From an uncultured Roseateles sp. (GTDB lineage Bacteria > Pseudomonadota > Gammaproteobacteria > Burkholderiales > Burkholderiaceae_C), in contig NZ_OY729424.1 of the NCBI RefSeq assembly GCF_963422335.1, positions 5,642,001-5,706,000 of the forward strand: DNA of 64,000 nt. The letters are read 5' to 3'. Under the pieces are notes generated by a model that saw only the letters and a program-made list of their open reading frames with translations, did not search any database and was not told the DNA's origin. A program made the translations under genes and the position numbers. Of this stretch, positions 18,201 through 26,096 are shown in pieces. Positions within the stretch are counted from its first letter, which is position 1; every line of letters starts with the position of its first letter.

Positions 18201-18340
18201 TCATCAGCGAAGTCCACGTAGGCAACAGCGTAGGTCTGCTCGCCCAGCTTCTTCTCGCCACGCACGACCGAATCGTCGACGTCGTGGAGCCCGACGAGAA
18301 GGTGAGACAGCGCTTCACGCGCAGCTTGCATTTCAGGCAT
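15203..18340 (-). CDS. Rad50/SbcC-like ABC ATPase with zinc-hook motif
   Basis: 1045-residue SMC-like ATPase. Residues 1-200 are a separate N-terminal domain I cannot name. The ATPase begins with DVTLLVGANGSGKTSLLEAVEYFY (Walker A at about 227-234). Long charged, heptad-like coiled-coil stretches flank a CPVC motif at about residue 600, the zinc hook used by Rad50 for dimerisation. The second half-site has the signature DEVSTGQRAAFALSIFLARN (about 943) and Walker B VLLIDDPIAHIDDLN (about 970), then FFATAD as switch histidine-equivalent region. The start is one base after the upstream stop (TGACATG), so both genes are co-translated. Such ATPases act on DNA ends or sense invaders. The nitrilase-fold partner makes a defence role likely, by inference. 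Confidence 0.85.
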   Translation of the reverse strand: MPEMQAAREALSHLLVGLHDVDDSVVRGEKKLGEQTYAVAYVDFADEVVERSLHLRDFQERILADDFFDTPGDLRWNKYLYFVAGPNSKANPQFAVAKAAIEADKDYARKRVISQDDLESLLGGPKLFEAAEHGSTYDVLTDWRQRLSAAGLELLLDAPTPRTMAVEKIAQRAAGAASNGKQRVKELSAADTPLATAKLLRLDVAAFRPIHNGKGYDFGDVTLLVGANGSGKTSLLEAVEYFYCGNNRRSTAVGPVRLKGKLLPGGGGSTVELSSTGDGPRIKARNLAWYNRKEHNVADIVDSFSLYNFLDTDAAYRLSGNLKPDDITTELSRLLVGSSAATTFDYLQKIRADVDKVWDKAQRRAEGLQAELTVFERRLKELQGKPSTAKTLTDAYRAALAGLGWKRPAEAGVPTPKEGQELLAALAHVQALVSLGGAARTIKDVEHRSTQLEAAVANAKPGDTQLVGSLEHEKRLISKMAELEANVKNLDRWIAYESAGFHDVRRRYKSVREVSEQLVTRLGALVAGDLPQVPPQYAALQLQDAVQAAGEAATAAHARFTRAQQALDLHGQAASARAAAAAKLKDAAKEALKSSENPDMCPVCRTVHASGALMHLIEELTSGPESTQEVKGLAESLRLAGDEESEARRWASTIELCQKFAAQLQLKGTTPKEVLEELVGLRERANQAQLELQRVIKEGQDLGSAGFSGNEADLVWGRIAGLFELESSNLTADIASGERRRQSDAVEETRKVLGECRSNMGGLVESIRGFARAVVVDGWVTRVESSGNFASLVALQDEFLAATSSAAGLRSYLAVEDDVPLVEVQARIAAVAYAFKQADEASRSDSESSAEQRDLPKKIQDWNLSLGKHRGEEKALLEAGKVLDDLIENASLENATREALDAIGGQINEVFSRIHSPREYEYVGSPNVLLRTADGHDPRTLDEVSTGQRAAFALSIFLARNRTATSAPPVLLIDDPIAHIDDLNALSFLDYLRDLAVNSGRQIFFATADTRVASLFSKKFSFLGESFKTINLVRIPKVEEAAAAS

Positions 18341-18341
18341 G

Positions 18342-20102
18342 TCACTGTCCCCCTGTGATGGACGCCATGCTGCTTCCATCGTATGTAATGTCAGTCTGCT
18401 GCTTGATGTCGGCGAACTTCGTGACGCCAGCGACCGTGCGGTAGCAGATGGCCACGCGGTCCTTGTGGGGCGCGTTTTCTTTTCGCAGGAGTTCGAACGC
18501 GTTCTCGCCAATCCGCTTGACCAAATCCATCGGCGGGTTCTCGCCGAGGTAGGCCACCAGGGCGGGACGCGCACCGGCCTTGAAGACGTTGGTGTTGGGG
18601 GAGTTGGGGGACCACGCTATCGAGGCGCCTCCGCCGGCAAGGTCCTTGATTTGCGCTGGCAATGTCGCCGTCTGAAGGATGTGCCCCAAGGCCGCAACCC
18701 GGGTGATGCGCTTATGGCGTTCCTCGGAGGCTGCGACGTCGCGGTCGAGCTGAAGGGTGGTGCGGGCCACGACTTCAGACTCTGGGATGCGGCACACGTC
18801 CAGGTTGTTCACGCGATGCCACTGGTCCTTCATGCTGTGAGGACCGCATGCAAGCGAGATGGCCCGCTCGATGTGCAGCCGGCTTGTGACGTCCTGCAGG
18901 CTTTGGAACGCTGCGGTAACTTCCGGGTTCGCGTTGATGACTGCGCCCCACCCTGTCTCCGGACAGCTTGTGTTCTCCGCCCATGCGCCGCCACCGTCGT
19001 CCCAGCAAAAACGCGTATCTAGTTGCGGCCCGATGAGCACGTCGTGGACCGCCGGGCCGTCCTGCCAAACCTTCGGGACCGTCAGCGCGAAGATGGCCTC
19101 GTCATAGTGGAAATGCAGTACGTGGCGCCTCTTCTCATGCCAGGTGTAGTACAGCCCCTTGGCCTCATTGTTGGCAACCTCGTCATCCTTCACCGAGCAG
19201 CGACGCTCAGGCACGTACCAGGCTGAACCGCTCTCGTTCTTCCAGGCATGCGGCGCCTGTTCAGGTGCGTCGTGTTGCACGACGTTGTGAGCCCAATTTA
19301 AGCAGACGATGTCGCAGTCGGTCGCGACCGGACTGCGCCGGAAGACCTCGTTCCGGTACCTGCGGTAGTCAGTGTGTTTGGGCTTAGGGTTAAGCTGGAT
19401 GTGGATGAGAATGGCTCTGTCGGACAGCTTTTTGTTGGCGGCAAGGTCCTCGCCAAGGTCCAGCGCGTCGGAACAGATGATGGTCGAGAGCTTGATGGCG
19501 CCGTCTTTGCTCGGAAACCGGTAGATGGCGCGGCCACAGCGCAACTGCTTGTTCTCAAAGCCGTGGTCATCGCGTGACGGCGCGGTCTTGAACTGGAACA
19601 GGACAACCCGCTTGAGGTTCTTATCCGCGTCACGGGTGACGAAGCAGTACGCGACGGGGTCGAAGTAGATTCCCTGCACCGCTGGAAACGGGTCATCCTC
19701 GTAGATGACGTCGCAATGCCCGGCGCAGTCAGCCTTGAAGCCCGCGAGCTGCGCGGGGGTCATGCTTTCGCACCCAAGCACCCAAATGGCGCCCTCCGCG
19801 GGGAAGGGTCCGCCCTGCGCCGTCTTCGCCAGGGAGCTCACCGGAAGGAAGTACTCCGGGGTGACAGCGAGTTGGTCGCCGCGCTGTGCAGCCAGCGCTA
19901 GGAAGGCGTCGGCTTTGGCCGCCGCGGCGGCCAGGTTAAGGTGACCAATTCGCTGGGTGTCCGCGTAGATGGGACCCGACGGCTGAAGGAGCAGCGCGCG
20001 GTAGCTCTGGTGCGTTGCCTGGAGCATCGCCAAGTCTGGAGTCTCCAGACCCCGCAAGGCAAGAACATCTTCGACGTCACTGATGAATACAGGCGAAGCC
20101 AT
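18342..20102 (-). CDS. Nitrilase-superfamily (carbon-nitrogen hydrolase-like) protein
   Basis: 586-residue protein. The first 280 residues follow the nitrilase fold: LAVTPEYFLPV gives a catalytic glutamate E83, VVLFQFKTA a lysine K172, and LSTIICSDALDL the nucleophile C210, in the right order and spacing for a Glu-Lys-Cys triad. DIVCLNWAHNV resembles the strand after the nucleophile. The remaining 300 residues contain no domain I can name. Start: ATG at 20102 with GGAGGG four bases upstream; the frame is open further upstream but without support. It precedes and is coupled to the Rad50-like ATPase gene. It probably cleaves or amidates a small C-N substrate, perhaps as the effector of the pair. 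Confidence 0.75.
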   Translation of the reverse strand: MASPVFISDVEDVLALRGLETPDLAMLQATHQSYRALLLQPSGPIYADTQRIGHLNLAAAAAKADAFLALAAQRGDQLAVTPEYFLPVSSLAKTAQGGPFPAEGAIWVLGCESMTPAQLAGFKADCAGHCDVIYEDDPFPAVQGIYFDPVAYCFVTRDADKNLKRVVLFQFKTAPSRDDHGFENKQLRCGRAIYRFPSKDGAIKLSTIICSDALDLGEDLAANKKLSDRAILIHIQLNPKPKHTDYRRYRNEVFRRSPVATDCDIVCLNWAHNVVQHDAPEQAPHAWKNESGSAWYVPERRCSVKDDEVANNEAKGLYYTWHEKRRHVLHFHYDEAIFALTVPKVWQDGPAVHDVLIGPQLDTRFCWDDGGGAWAENTSCPETGWGAVINANPEVTAAFQSLQDVTSRLHIERAISLACGPHSMKDQWHRVNNLDVCRIPESEVVARTTLQLDRDVAASEERHKRITRVAALGHILQTATLPAQIKDLAGGGASIAWSPNSPNTNVFKAGARPALVAYLGENPPMDLVKRIGENAFELLRKENAPHKDRVAICYRTVAGVTKFADIKQQTDITYDGSSMASITGGQ

Positions 20103-20721
20103 TTCCCTCCTCTGGTGGTAACCGCCATTATTGGAAGATGGTAGCAATTTGTTGCCGGCGGATGGTGGCGCCATGAGCGTGTGGAACCCGCTTCCGGCCA
20201 GGAGCCTATGGACAACTGGCCAGGGACCGCCAAGACCTACGCGTGATGCCGCCACTCGCGGTTCAGCTTCGACGTTGAACGACAGCTTCAGGTTTCCGAG
20301 TTGGGCGAGTCGATGGACCGCAAGCGCTGCCAAGCTGAAGTCCAGCATTGCGCTGAACACGTTTCGGATCATCGTTCGATTTCAGGGCTGCACGATCTTC
20401 GCGCTGGCAATGACTTTTCGCTAAGATTCATCGCCTTCACTTGCATCATCGCGCTGCTCATCCGCGTCGTCATGAGCCCGGCCCCATGCCACCTGCAGTC
20501 GGTCAGTGGAAAGTAGAAAGCACGAGCGCATACCAAGGTCGGGCGGCTCCGTCTGCCAGAGGATAAAAAAACGCGCGAGGCATATCTGGGATTCGCACCT
20601 CAGACAGCCGGAGCAGCGCCAGCAACGCGGGGGAATAGACGGGGGAACAGCGCGCAGAATTTTCGCCTTTTCACTAGGATTCATGCGGCTCTGCGAGATT
20701 TTTTAGCTTCCCATCACCGCT
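20103..20721. other. Non-coding stretch upstream of the nitrilase/ATPase cassette
   Basis: About 620 bp with no supported gene. It must hold the cassette promoter on the minus strand. Base composition is visibly less GC-rich than the katG side and the stretch looks like an island edge, but I find no tRNA, integrase or direct repeat. Confidence 0.4.
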
Positions 20722-20772
20722 CCAAAAGCCCAAAGGCCATGTCTCTCCGAGGCATGGCCTTTGGGCTTTTGG
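20722..20772. terminator. Perfect 20-bp inverted repeat upstream of katG
   Basis: The arms at 20722-20741 and 20753-20772 are exact reverse complements over 20 bases (core AAAGCCCAAAGGCC / GGCCTTTGGGCTTT), with an 11-nt loop. On the plus strand the right arm contains TTTTGG, and on the minus strand the mirrored run does the same, so it can terminate transcription in both directions. It lies between the island-like left side and katG. No gene ends just before it on the plus strand, so it could instead insulate katG. Confidence 0.7.
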
Positions 20773-20935
20773 GGTTGAACATTCGGGATCCTGAGACGAA
20801 CTGGATGTATGCAAGCCAGCCGCTGGCCTTCCAGCCCACGCTATGGCCGCCATAGAGCAAATGTCGTTGAGCGATCAGCGGCCAAACTCTAGACTGAACC
20901 GGTCAGCAAATCGCGCACAGACCCAGGAGTTCATC

Positions 20936-23134
20936 TTGTCAAACGAATCAAAGTGTCCCTTTTCCGGCGATGCCCGCAAACATGCCGCGGCGGGCGCCCC
21001 ATCGAACGCGGGCTGGTGGCCCAACCAGCTGAAGCTGAGCTTGCTGCGCCAGCACTCATCGCTGTCCGACCCGATGGGCGAGGACTTCAGCTACGCCCAG
21101 GCGTTCAAGAGCCTTGATCTCGATGCCGTCGTCAAGGACCTGCATGCACTGATGACGGACTCGCAGGACTGGTGGCCGGCGGACTATGGCCACTACGGGC
21201 CCTTCTTCATCCGCATGGCCTGGCACAGCGCGGGCACCTACCGCATCTCGGACGGCCGCGGCGGCGCAGGTGCCGGCGCGCAGCGGTTTGCGCCGCTGAA
21301 CAGCTGGCCCGACAACGGCAACCTCGACAAGGCGCGCCGACTGCTCTGGCCGGTCAAGCAGAAGTACGGCTGCAAGCTCTCCTGGGCCGACCTGATGGTG
21401 CTCGCCGGCAATGTCGCGCTGGAGTCGATGGGTTTCAAGACCTTCGGCTTCGCCGGCGGACGCGAAGACATCTGGGAGCCCGAGGAGGACATCTACTGGG
21501 GCCCCGAGGGCAAGTGGCTGGCCGACGAGCGCTACAGCGGCGACCGTGAACTCGAGAACCCGCTGGCCGCCGTCCAGATGGGCCTGATCTACGTGAATCC
21601 GGAAGGCCCCAACGGCAAGCCGGATCCGGTCGCCTCGGCGCGTGACATCAGGGAAACCTTTGCCCGCATGGCCATGAATGACGAAGAGACGGTGGCGCTG
21701 GTCGCTGGCGGACACACCTTCGGCAAGTGCCACGGCGCGGCCGATCTGGGCCGGTATGTGGGCCCCGAGCCCGAAGGCGCCGGCATCGAGGAGCAGGGCC
21801 TGGGCTGGTCGAACAGCTTCGGCAGCGGCAAGGGGGCTCACACCATCACCAGCGGCCTGGAGGGCGCCTGGACACCCAACCCGATCCAGTGGGACAACGG
21901 CTACTTCGAGACCCTGTTCGGCCATGAATGGGTGCTGACCAAGAGCCCGGCCGGTGCGCACCAGTGGACACCCAGCGACGCCGCCGCGGCGGCCACCGTG
22001 CCGGATGCGCACGACCCGGCCAGGCGCCACGCGCCGATGATGTCCACCGCCGACCTCGCGCTGCGCATGGACCCGGCCTACGAGAAGATCTCGCGGCGCT
22101 TTCTGTCAGACCCGCAGGCCCTCGCAGACGCCTTCGCCCGGGCCTGGTTCAAGCTGACACACCGCGACATGGGGCCGGTCTCCCGCTACCTCGGCCCGCT
22201 GGTGCCCAAGCAGACGCTGCTGTGGCAAGACCCCATTCCCGCGCTTGACCATGTCCTGATCGACAGGGCGGATGCGGCGGCCCTGAAGGCCCGCATGCTG
22301 GCCTCGGGCCTGTCGATCGCCCAGCTGGTCGGCACGGCCTGGGCTTCGGCCGCCAGCTTCCGCGGCAGCGACAAGCGCGGCGGCGCCAACGGCGCCCGCA
22401 TACGCCTGGCGCCACAGAAGCACTGGGCCGCCAATCAGCCGGCCGAACTGGCCAAGGTGCTGCCGGTGCTGGAGGCAATTCAGCAGGACTTCAACCGCGA
22501 CGCTCCTGGCGGCAAGAAGGTCTCGCTGGCCGACCTGATCGTGCTGGGCGGCGCCGCCGCCGTCGAGGCCGCGGCGAAGCAAGCCGGTGTCGAGATCAGC
22601 GTGCCCTTCTCGCCGGGCCGCATGGACGCCTCGCAGGCGCAGACCGATGTCGAAGCCTTCGCCGTGCTGGAGCCGCAGGCCGATGGCTTCCGCAACTACC
22701 TGGGCCAAGGCCTGGAGGGATCGGCGGCCGAGTTGCTGATCGACAAGGCGCAGTTGCTGACCCTATCCGTGCCAGAGATGACGGTGCTCATCGGCGGCCT
22801 GCGCGCGCTGAATGCCAACACCGGCGGCTCGGCGCACGGCGTCTTCACCCACAGGCCCGGTACCCTGAGCAATGACTTCTTCGTCAACCTGCTCGACATG
22901 GGCACACAGTGGCAGAAGTCCGCTGCGGCCGAGGGCGTGCTGGAAGGGCGAGACCGCAAGACCGGCGAGCTGAAGTGGACGGGCACGGTGGTTGATCTCG
23001 TGTTCGGCTCGAACTCCCAGCTCCGGGCCCTGGCCGAGGTCTATGCCAGCAGCGATGCGCAGCAGACCTTTGTGCAGGACTTTGTGGCCGCCTGGACCAA
23101 GGTGATGAACCTCGACCGTTTTGATCTGGCCTGA
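20936..23134 (+). CDS. katG: KatG catalase-peroxidase
   Basis: 732-residue haem enzyme that removes hydrogen peroxide, with peroxidase activity as well. The distal pocket is RMAWHSAG (R93, W96, H97), the proximal histidine is in GGHTFGK (H260), and the Trp-Tyr-Met adduct partners are W96, Y219 in LIYVNPEG and M247 in MAMNDEE, which together give catalase activity. The duplicated C-terminal domain is present, and length is standard. Translation most likely starts at a TTG (20936, SNESKCPF) with AGGAG seven bases upstream; the frame is open earlier but without homology. It stands alone, preceded by a strong hairpin. No OxyR gene is in the window. Confidence 0.97.
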   Translation: MSNESKCPFSGDARKHAAAGAPSNAGWWPNQLKLSLLRQHSSLSDPMGEDFSYAQAFKSLDLDAVVKDLHALMTDSQDWWPADYGHYGPFFIRMAWHSAGTYRISDGRGGAGAGAQRFAPLNSWPDNGNLDKARRLLWPVKQKYGCKLSWADLMVLAGNVALESMGFKTFGFAGGREDIWEPEEDIYWGPEGKWLADERYSGDRELENPLAAVQMGLIYVNPEGPNGKPDPVASARDIRETFARMAMNDEETVALVAGGHTFGKCHGAADLGRYVGPEPEGAGIEEQGLGWSNSFGSGKGAHTITSGLEGAWTPNPIQWDNGYFETLFGHEWVLTKSPAGAHQWTPSDAAAAATVPDAHDPARRHAPMMSTADLALRMDPAYEKISRRFLSDPQALADAFARAWFKLTHRDMGPVSRYLGPLVPKQTLLWQDPIPALDHVLIDRADAAALKARMLASGLSIAQLVGTAWASAASFRGSDKRGGANGARIRLAPQKHWAANQPAELAKVLPVLEAIQQDFNRDAPGGKKVSLADLIVLGGAAAVEAAAKQAGVEISVPFSPGRMDASQAQTDVEAFAVLEPQADGFRNYLGQGLEGSAAELLIDKAQLLTLSVPEMTVLIGGLRALNANTGGSAHGVFTHRPGTLSNDFFVNLLDMGTQWQKSAAAEGVLEGRDRKTGELKWTGTVVDLVFGSNSQLRALAEVYASSDAQQTFVQDFVAAWTKVMNLDRFDLA

Positions 23135-23156
23135 TACGGAGACCGGCGCGGCCGGG

Positions 23157-23357
23157 TCAGGCCATCGCGGCCTCGGCCGCCGCCGCAACCTCCAGGTCGT
23201 GGCTGTGCGCATCTTCGATCAGCTCGCGAGCCGCCGTCAGCGCACGGCGGAACTGCGGCCACATGCGGGCAAAGGTCTCCAGCTGCGCGCCATGCACCGC
23301 CGGATGCACCTGGTACCAGGCGACGATGGACTTCGGGTCGTTCAGGTTCAGCTGCAT
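23157..23357 (-). CDS. Small conserved protein behind a LexA box
   Basis: 66 residues, LNLNDPKSIVAWYQVHPAVH then a helical, charged tail; similar short proteins (LNDP.SI..W..V.P..H) recur in Burkholderiales, function unknown. No signal peptide or membrane segment. The ATG at 23357 has GGAG six bases upstream. An upstream in-frame ATG at 23390 is unlikely because it lies inside the LexA-binding palindrome at 23377-23396. That palindrome implies expression during DNA damage. It converges on katG with 22 bp between stops. Confidence 0.75.
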   Translation of the reverse strand: MQLNLNDPKSIVAWYQVHPAVHGAQLETFARMWPQFRRALTAARELIEDAHSHDLEVAAAAEAAMA

Positions 23358-23376
23358 GGTAGGCTCCGCCGTTGAA

Positions 23377-23396
23377 TACTGTATTTGCATACAGTA
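23377..23396 (-). promoter_or_regulatory. LexA (SOS) box
   Basis: The symmetrical sequence has CTGT-N8-ACAG (CTGTATTTGCATACAG, extended to TA/TA outside), an excellent match to the Escherichia coli-type LexA operator. It starts 20 bp upstream of the small minus-strand gene. The transglycosylase gene on the other side starts 87 bp away and could also be affected, but the distance favours the small gene. Confidence 0.85.
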
Positions 23397-23482
23397 TCAC
23401 AAGAACCGTCCCCTGCAAACCGGGGGCATGCCCGGGCCGGGCCGGCCGCTAAACTGCCTGCCTCTTCGCCCTTCACCTTGCC

Positions 23483-24475
23483 GTGTCCTCCAAACCCCTG
23501 TTGCCGCGCGGTTTTGCCTGCCTGCTGCTGCTATTCAGCGGCCTGGCCGGTGCCCAGCTGCCGACGCTGACCCTGGAGTCCCTGCCCCGCCCGGCCACGC
23601 CGCCGCGCGAGATTGGTCTGGTCGTGCCTTCGCAGGTGCTGCGCTGGCGCGAGGAGGCCCAGCGCTACGAGTACGGCGACGGCCTGCCGCGCGATGCCGT
23701 CCAGGCTGCGCAGCTGTACTGCAGGGCAGCGCGCTATGGCGACGCGGTGGCTCAGTACAACCTGGCCTGGATGCTGACCAATGCGCGCGGCATCGAGCGC
23801 GACGACGCCCAGGCAGCGCATCTGTTCGCCGCGGCGGCCGAGCAGGGCATGGCCCAGGCGCAGAACATGCTGGCCTCGATGGGCACACCCCAGGGCCCGC
23901 CGCCGGCCTGCCTGAGGCAGCCGGACTCGGATCCGCCTCCGGTCGTCGCCGCGGCCGTGCCCGGGCGCAAGCCGGTGACCCTGCCGCCACCGCCGCCACC
24001 GGCCAATGCGCCGGCCACCATCGTCCGCTTCGTCAAGCTGGTCGCACCCGACTATCAGCTGGCGCCGCATCTGGTGCTGGCGGTGATGGCCACGGAGTCC
24101 AACTTCGACCCGCTGGCCCAGTCGCCGAAAAACGCTCAGGGCCTGATGCAGCTGATTCCGGACACGGCCGCGCGCTTCAAGGTGCGCAACCTGACCGATC
24201 CGGCACAGAACATCCGCGGCGGCATGGCCTATCTGCGCTGGCTGCTGGCCTATTTTGAGGGCGATCTGTCGCTGGCCCTGGCCGCCTACAACGCCGGCGA
24301 GCGTGCAGTGGACCGCTACCGCGGCGTACCGCCCTACGCCGAGACGCGCCTGTATGTGCGGCGCATCATCGCCGCCATCGGCGGCCAGCGCTCGCACCCC
24401 TTCGATCCGACGGTGACGGCGCCCAGCACGATGCTGGCGCTGCTGCGTGAGCCCGGCGCGCCTGCACGGCGATGA
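23483..24475 (+). CDS. Periplasmic lytic transglycosylase with Sel1-like repeats
   Basis: 330-residue murein transglycosylase. A signal peptide (FACLLLLFSGLAGAQ) is followed by Sel1-like helical repeats (YCRAARYGDAVAQYNLAWML, AHLFAAAAEQGMAQAQNMLA; residues about 75-135), a proline-rich linker PPPPPP, and an SLT domain. In it, MATESNFDP carries the catalytic glutamate E205, and NAQGLMQLIPDTAARF and LALAAYNAGERAVDRY are the family's other motifs. It cleaves peptidoglycan glycan strands to 1,6-anhydro products. The start is a GTG at 23483. It is monocistronic. Confidence 0.92.
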   Translation: MSSKPLLPRGFACLLLLFSGLAGAQLPTLTLESLPRPATPPREIGLVVPSQVLRWREEAQRYEYGDGLPRDAVQAAQLYCRAARYGDAVAQYNLAWMLTNARGIERDDAQAAHLFAAAAEQGMAQAQNMLASMGTPQGPPPACLRQPDSDPPPVVAAAVPGRKPVTLPPPPPPANAPATIVRFVKLVAPDYQLAPHLVLAVMATESNFDPLAQSPKNAQGLMQLIPDTAARFKVRNLTDPAQNIRGGMAYLRWLLAYFEGDLSLALAAYNAGERAVDRYRGVPPYAETRLYVRRIIAAIGGQRSHPFDPTVTAPSTMLALLREPGAPARR

Positions 24476-24550
24476 AGACCGACTCACCCTGATGAGCGGC
24501 CCTGTAATCCGGGCTTGAAAGTCCGAGGGAAAACACCCAGCGCTTGGCGC

Positions 24551-24598
24551 TTGCACCCTGTTCCGGTCCGGCCAATACTTGCGGTAAAGCAGATTACC
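24551..24598 (+). promoter_or_regulatory. Promoter with overlapping palindrome before the TetR-led operon
   Basis: TTGCAC (24551-24556), a 17-bp spacer and AATACT (24574-24579) make a plausible sigma-70 promoter. Transcription would begin near 24586, inside the palindrome GGTAA-N6-TTACC (24583-24598), a likely operator for the TetR regulator encoded 57 bp downstream. This would give autorepression and repression of the whole operon. Confidence 0.5.
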
Positions 24599-24654
24599 CG
24601 CCAGTAACCCCTCATGCCTGAGAGGCCAGGGCCGGAACAAGGAGACAAATCCCC

Positions 24655-25323
24655 GTGCGCAAGCCCGTGGTTTCACCGTGGTTGCCGATGCAGGACCGCG
24701 CTCGCGGCCGCGCCGACAAGCGCGATGCGGTGCTGCGCACGGCCGCCAAGCTGTTCAACGAAAAGGGCTTCCACGCCACCTCGCTGGATGAAGTGGCCGA
24801 ACGCCTGCACGTCACCAAGCCGACGCTGTACTACTACGCCAAGAACAAGGACGAGATCCTGTTCGGCTGCGTCCACGCCGGGCTCGACCTGGTGCGCGCC
24901 GGCATCGCCGAAGCCGCCAGCAGCGGCGGCACGGCGCTGGACAAGCTGCGGGCCTGCATGCGCGCCTACGCCGATGTGGTGACACAGGACTTCGGCATGT
25001 GCGTGATACGCGTCGGCGAAGACCCGCTGCCCGAGGAAGGCCGGCGCGAGTTGCGCCAGCTGAAGGCGCAGATCGACCTCGAGTTCCGCCGGCTGATCGA
25101 GCTGGGCATTGCCGAGGGCTCGCTGGCCCCCTGCAACGCCAAGCTGGCTGCTTTCACGCTGGCCGGCGCGATCAGCTGGATAGGCCGCTGGTACCAACCC
25201 GAGGGCGAGCTGACGCCGCAGGACATCGCCGAGCAGTGCATTGCTGTGCTCCTGAATGGCATCGTACGGCGGGCCGAGCCCGAGCCCATCAAGCCCGCAC
25301 GCAAGAGAAAGGCCGCAGCATGA
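24655..25323 (+). CDS. TetR-family regulator of the Liv/acyl-CoA operon
   Basis: 222-residue TetR regulator. The helix-turn-helix is in residues about 30-75: DAVLRTAAKLFNEKGFHATSLDEVAERLHVTKPTLYYYAKNKDEIL. The C-terminal ligand domain resembles the TetR_C-type domain of fatty-acid regulators. The GTG start has AAGGAG ten bases upstream; an ATG at 24688 is the alternative. It is first in an eight-gene run and its stop overlaps the hydratase start (ATGA). It probably senses a CoA ester or the acid substrate and represses its own operon. Confidence 0.9.
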   Translation: MRKPVVSPWLPMQDRARGRADKRDAVLRTAAKLFNEKGFHATSLDEVAERLHVTKPTLYYYAKNKDEILFGCVHAGLDLVRAGIAEAASSGGTALDKLRACMRAYADVVTQDFGMCVIRVGEDPLPEEGRRELRQLKAQIDLEFRRLIELGIAEGSLAPCNAKLAAFTLAGAISWIGRWYQPEGELTPQDIAEQCIAVLLNGIVRRAEPEPIKPARKRKAAA

Positions 25324-26096
25324 GCGGCCTTCTCGTCACCCGCGACGGCGCCCTGGTGCGCCTGACCCTGAACCGCCCCGAGGCGCTGAATGCGCTGGAC
25401 GTGGACACCGCCGTGGCACTGCTGTCGGCCTGCCAGGCTTTGCAAGGCGACGTCAGCGTGCGCGCCGTGCTGCTCTGCGGCGCCGGGCGCGCCTTTGCCG
25501 CCGGTGGCGATCTGGCGCAGCTGCGCGTCGACCCGGTGGGCGTGGCCAGTGCGCTGATCACCCCGCTGCACGAATCGCTGACCCTGCTCGCCAACCTGGA
25601 CGCGCCGGTCATCGCCGCCCTGCATGGCGCCGTCGCCGGTGCCGGCCTGAGCCTGGCGGCTGCGGCCGATCTGGCGATTGCCGCCGAGGGCACGAAGTTC
25701 AATCTGGCCTATGTCAACGTCGGCACCAGCTGCGACCTCGGCTCGACCTGGTCGCTGCCGCGCCTGGTGGGCCTGCGCCGCGCGCTGGAGATCGCGCTGC
25801 TGGGCGACACGTTCGACGCCGCGCAGGCGCTGCAGATCGGCCTGGTCAACCGCGTCGTTGCCAAGGACCAGCTGATGGTCGAGGCCGAGGCACTGGCTCA
25901 GCGCCTGGCCAAGGGCCCGACCCTGGCGCTGGGCCGCATCAAGCGGCTGATGCGCACCAGCTTCGAACGCACATTCGCCGAGCAGCTGGACGCCGAGCGC
26001 GAGGCCTTTCTGGCCAGTGCCACCACGGCCGACTTCGGCGAAGGGCTGGCCGCCTTCTTCGACAAGCGCCCGCCGAGCTTCGGGGGCCAGTCATGA
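25320..26096 (+). CDS. Enoyl-CoA hydratase/isomerase family protein
   Basis: 258-residue crotonase-fold enzyme. ALHGAVAGAGLSLAAAADLAIA is the CoA-binding/oxyanion-hole motif and LPRLVGLRRALEIALLGDTFDAAQALQIGLVNRVV follows the family. In the place of the usual catalytic glutamate-bearing loop it reads NVGTSCDLGSTW, so the exact reaction (hydration or isomerisation) is open. It acts in cytosolic beta-oxidation of an acyl-CoA, presumably that made by the synthetase at the end of the operon. ATGA overlaps link it to the genes on both sides. Confidence 0.9.
   Translation: MSGLLVTRDGALVRLTLNRPEALNALDVDTAVALLSACQALQGDVSVRAVLLCGAGRAFAAGGDLAQLRVDPVGVASALITPLHESLTLLANLDAPVIAALHGAVAGAGLSLAAAADLAIAAEGTKFNLAYVNVGTSCDLGSTWSLPRLVGLRRALEIALLGDTFDAAQALQIGLVNRVVAKDQLMVEAEALAQRLAKGPTLALGRIKRLMRTSFERTFAEQLDAEREAFLASATTADFGEGLAAFFDKRPPSFGGQS

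Noticed and set aside
20570..20620. tRNA-like T-arm (GGTGCGAATCC on the minus strand) near the island edge
   Set aside because: The T-loop lacks TTC and no acceptor, D or anticodon arm can be paired around it.
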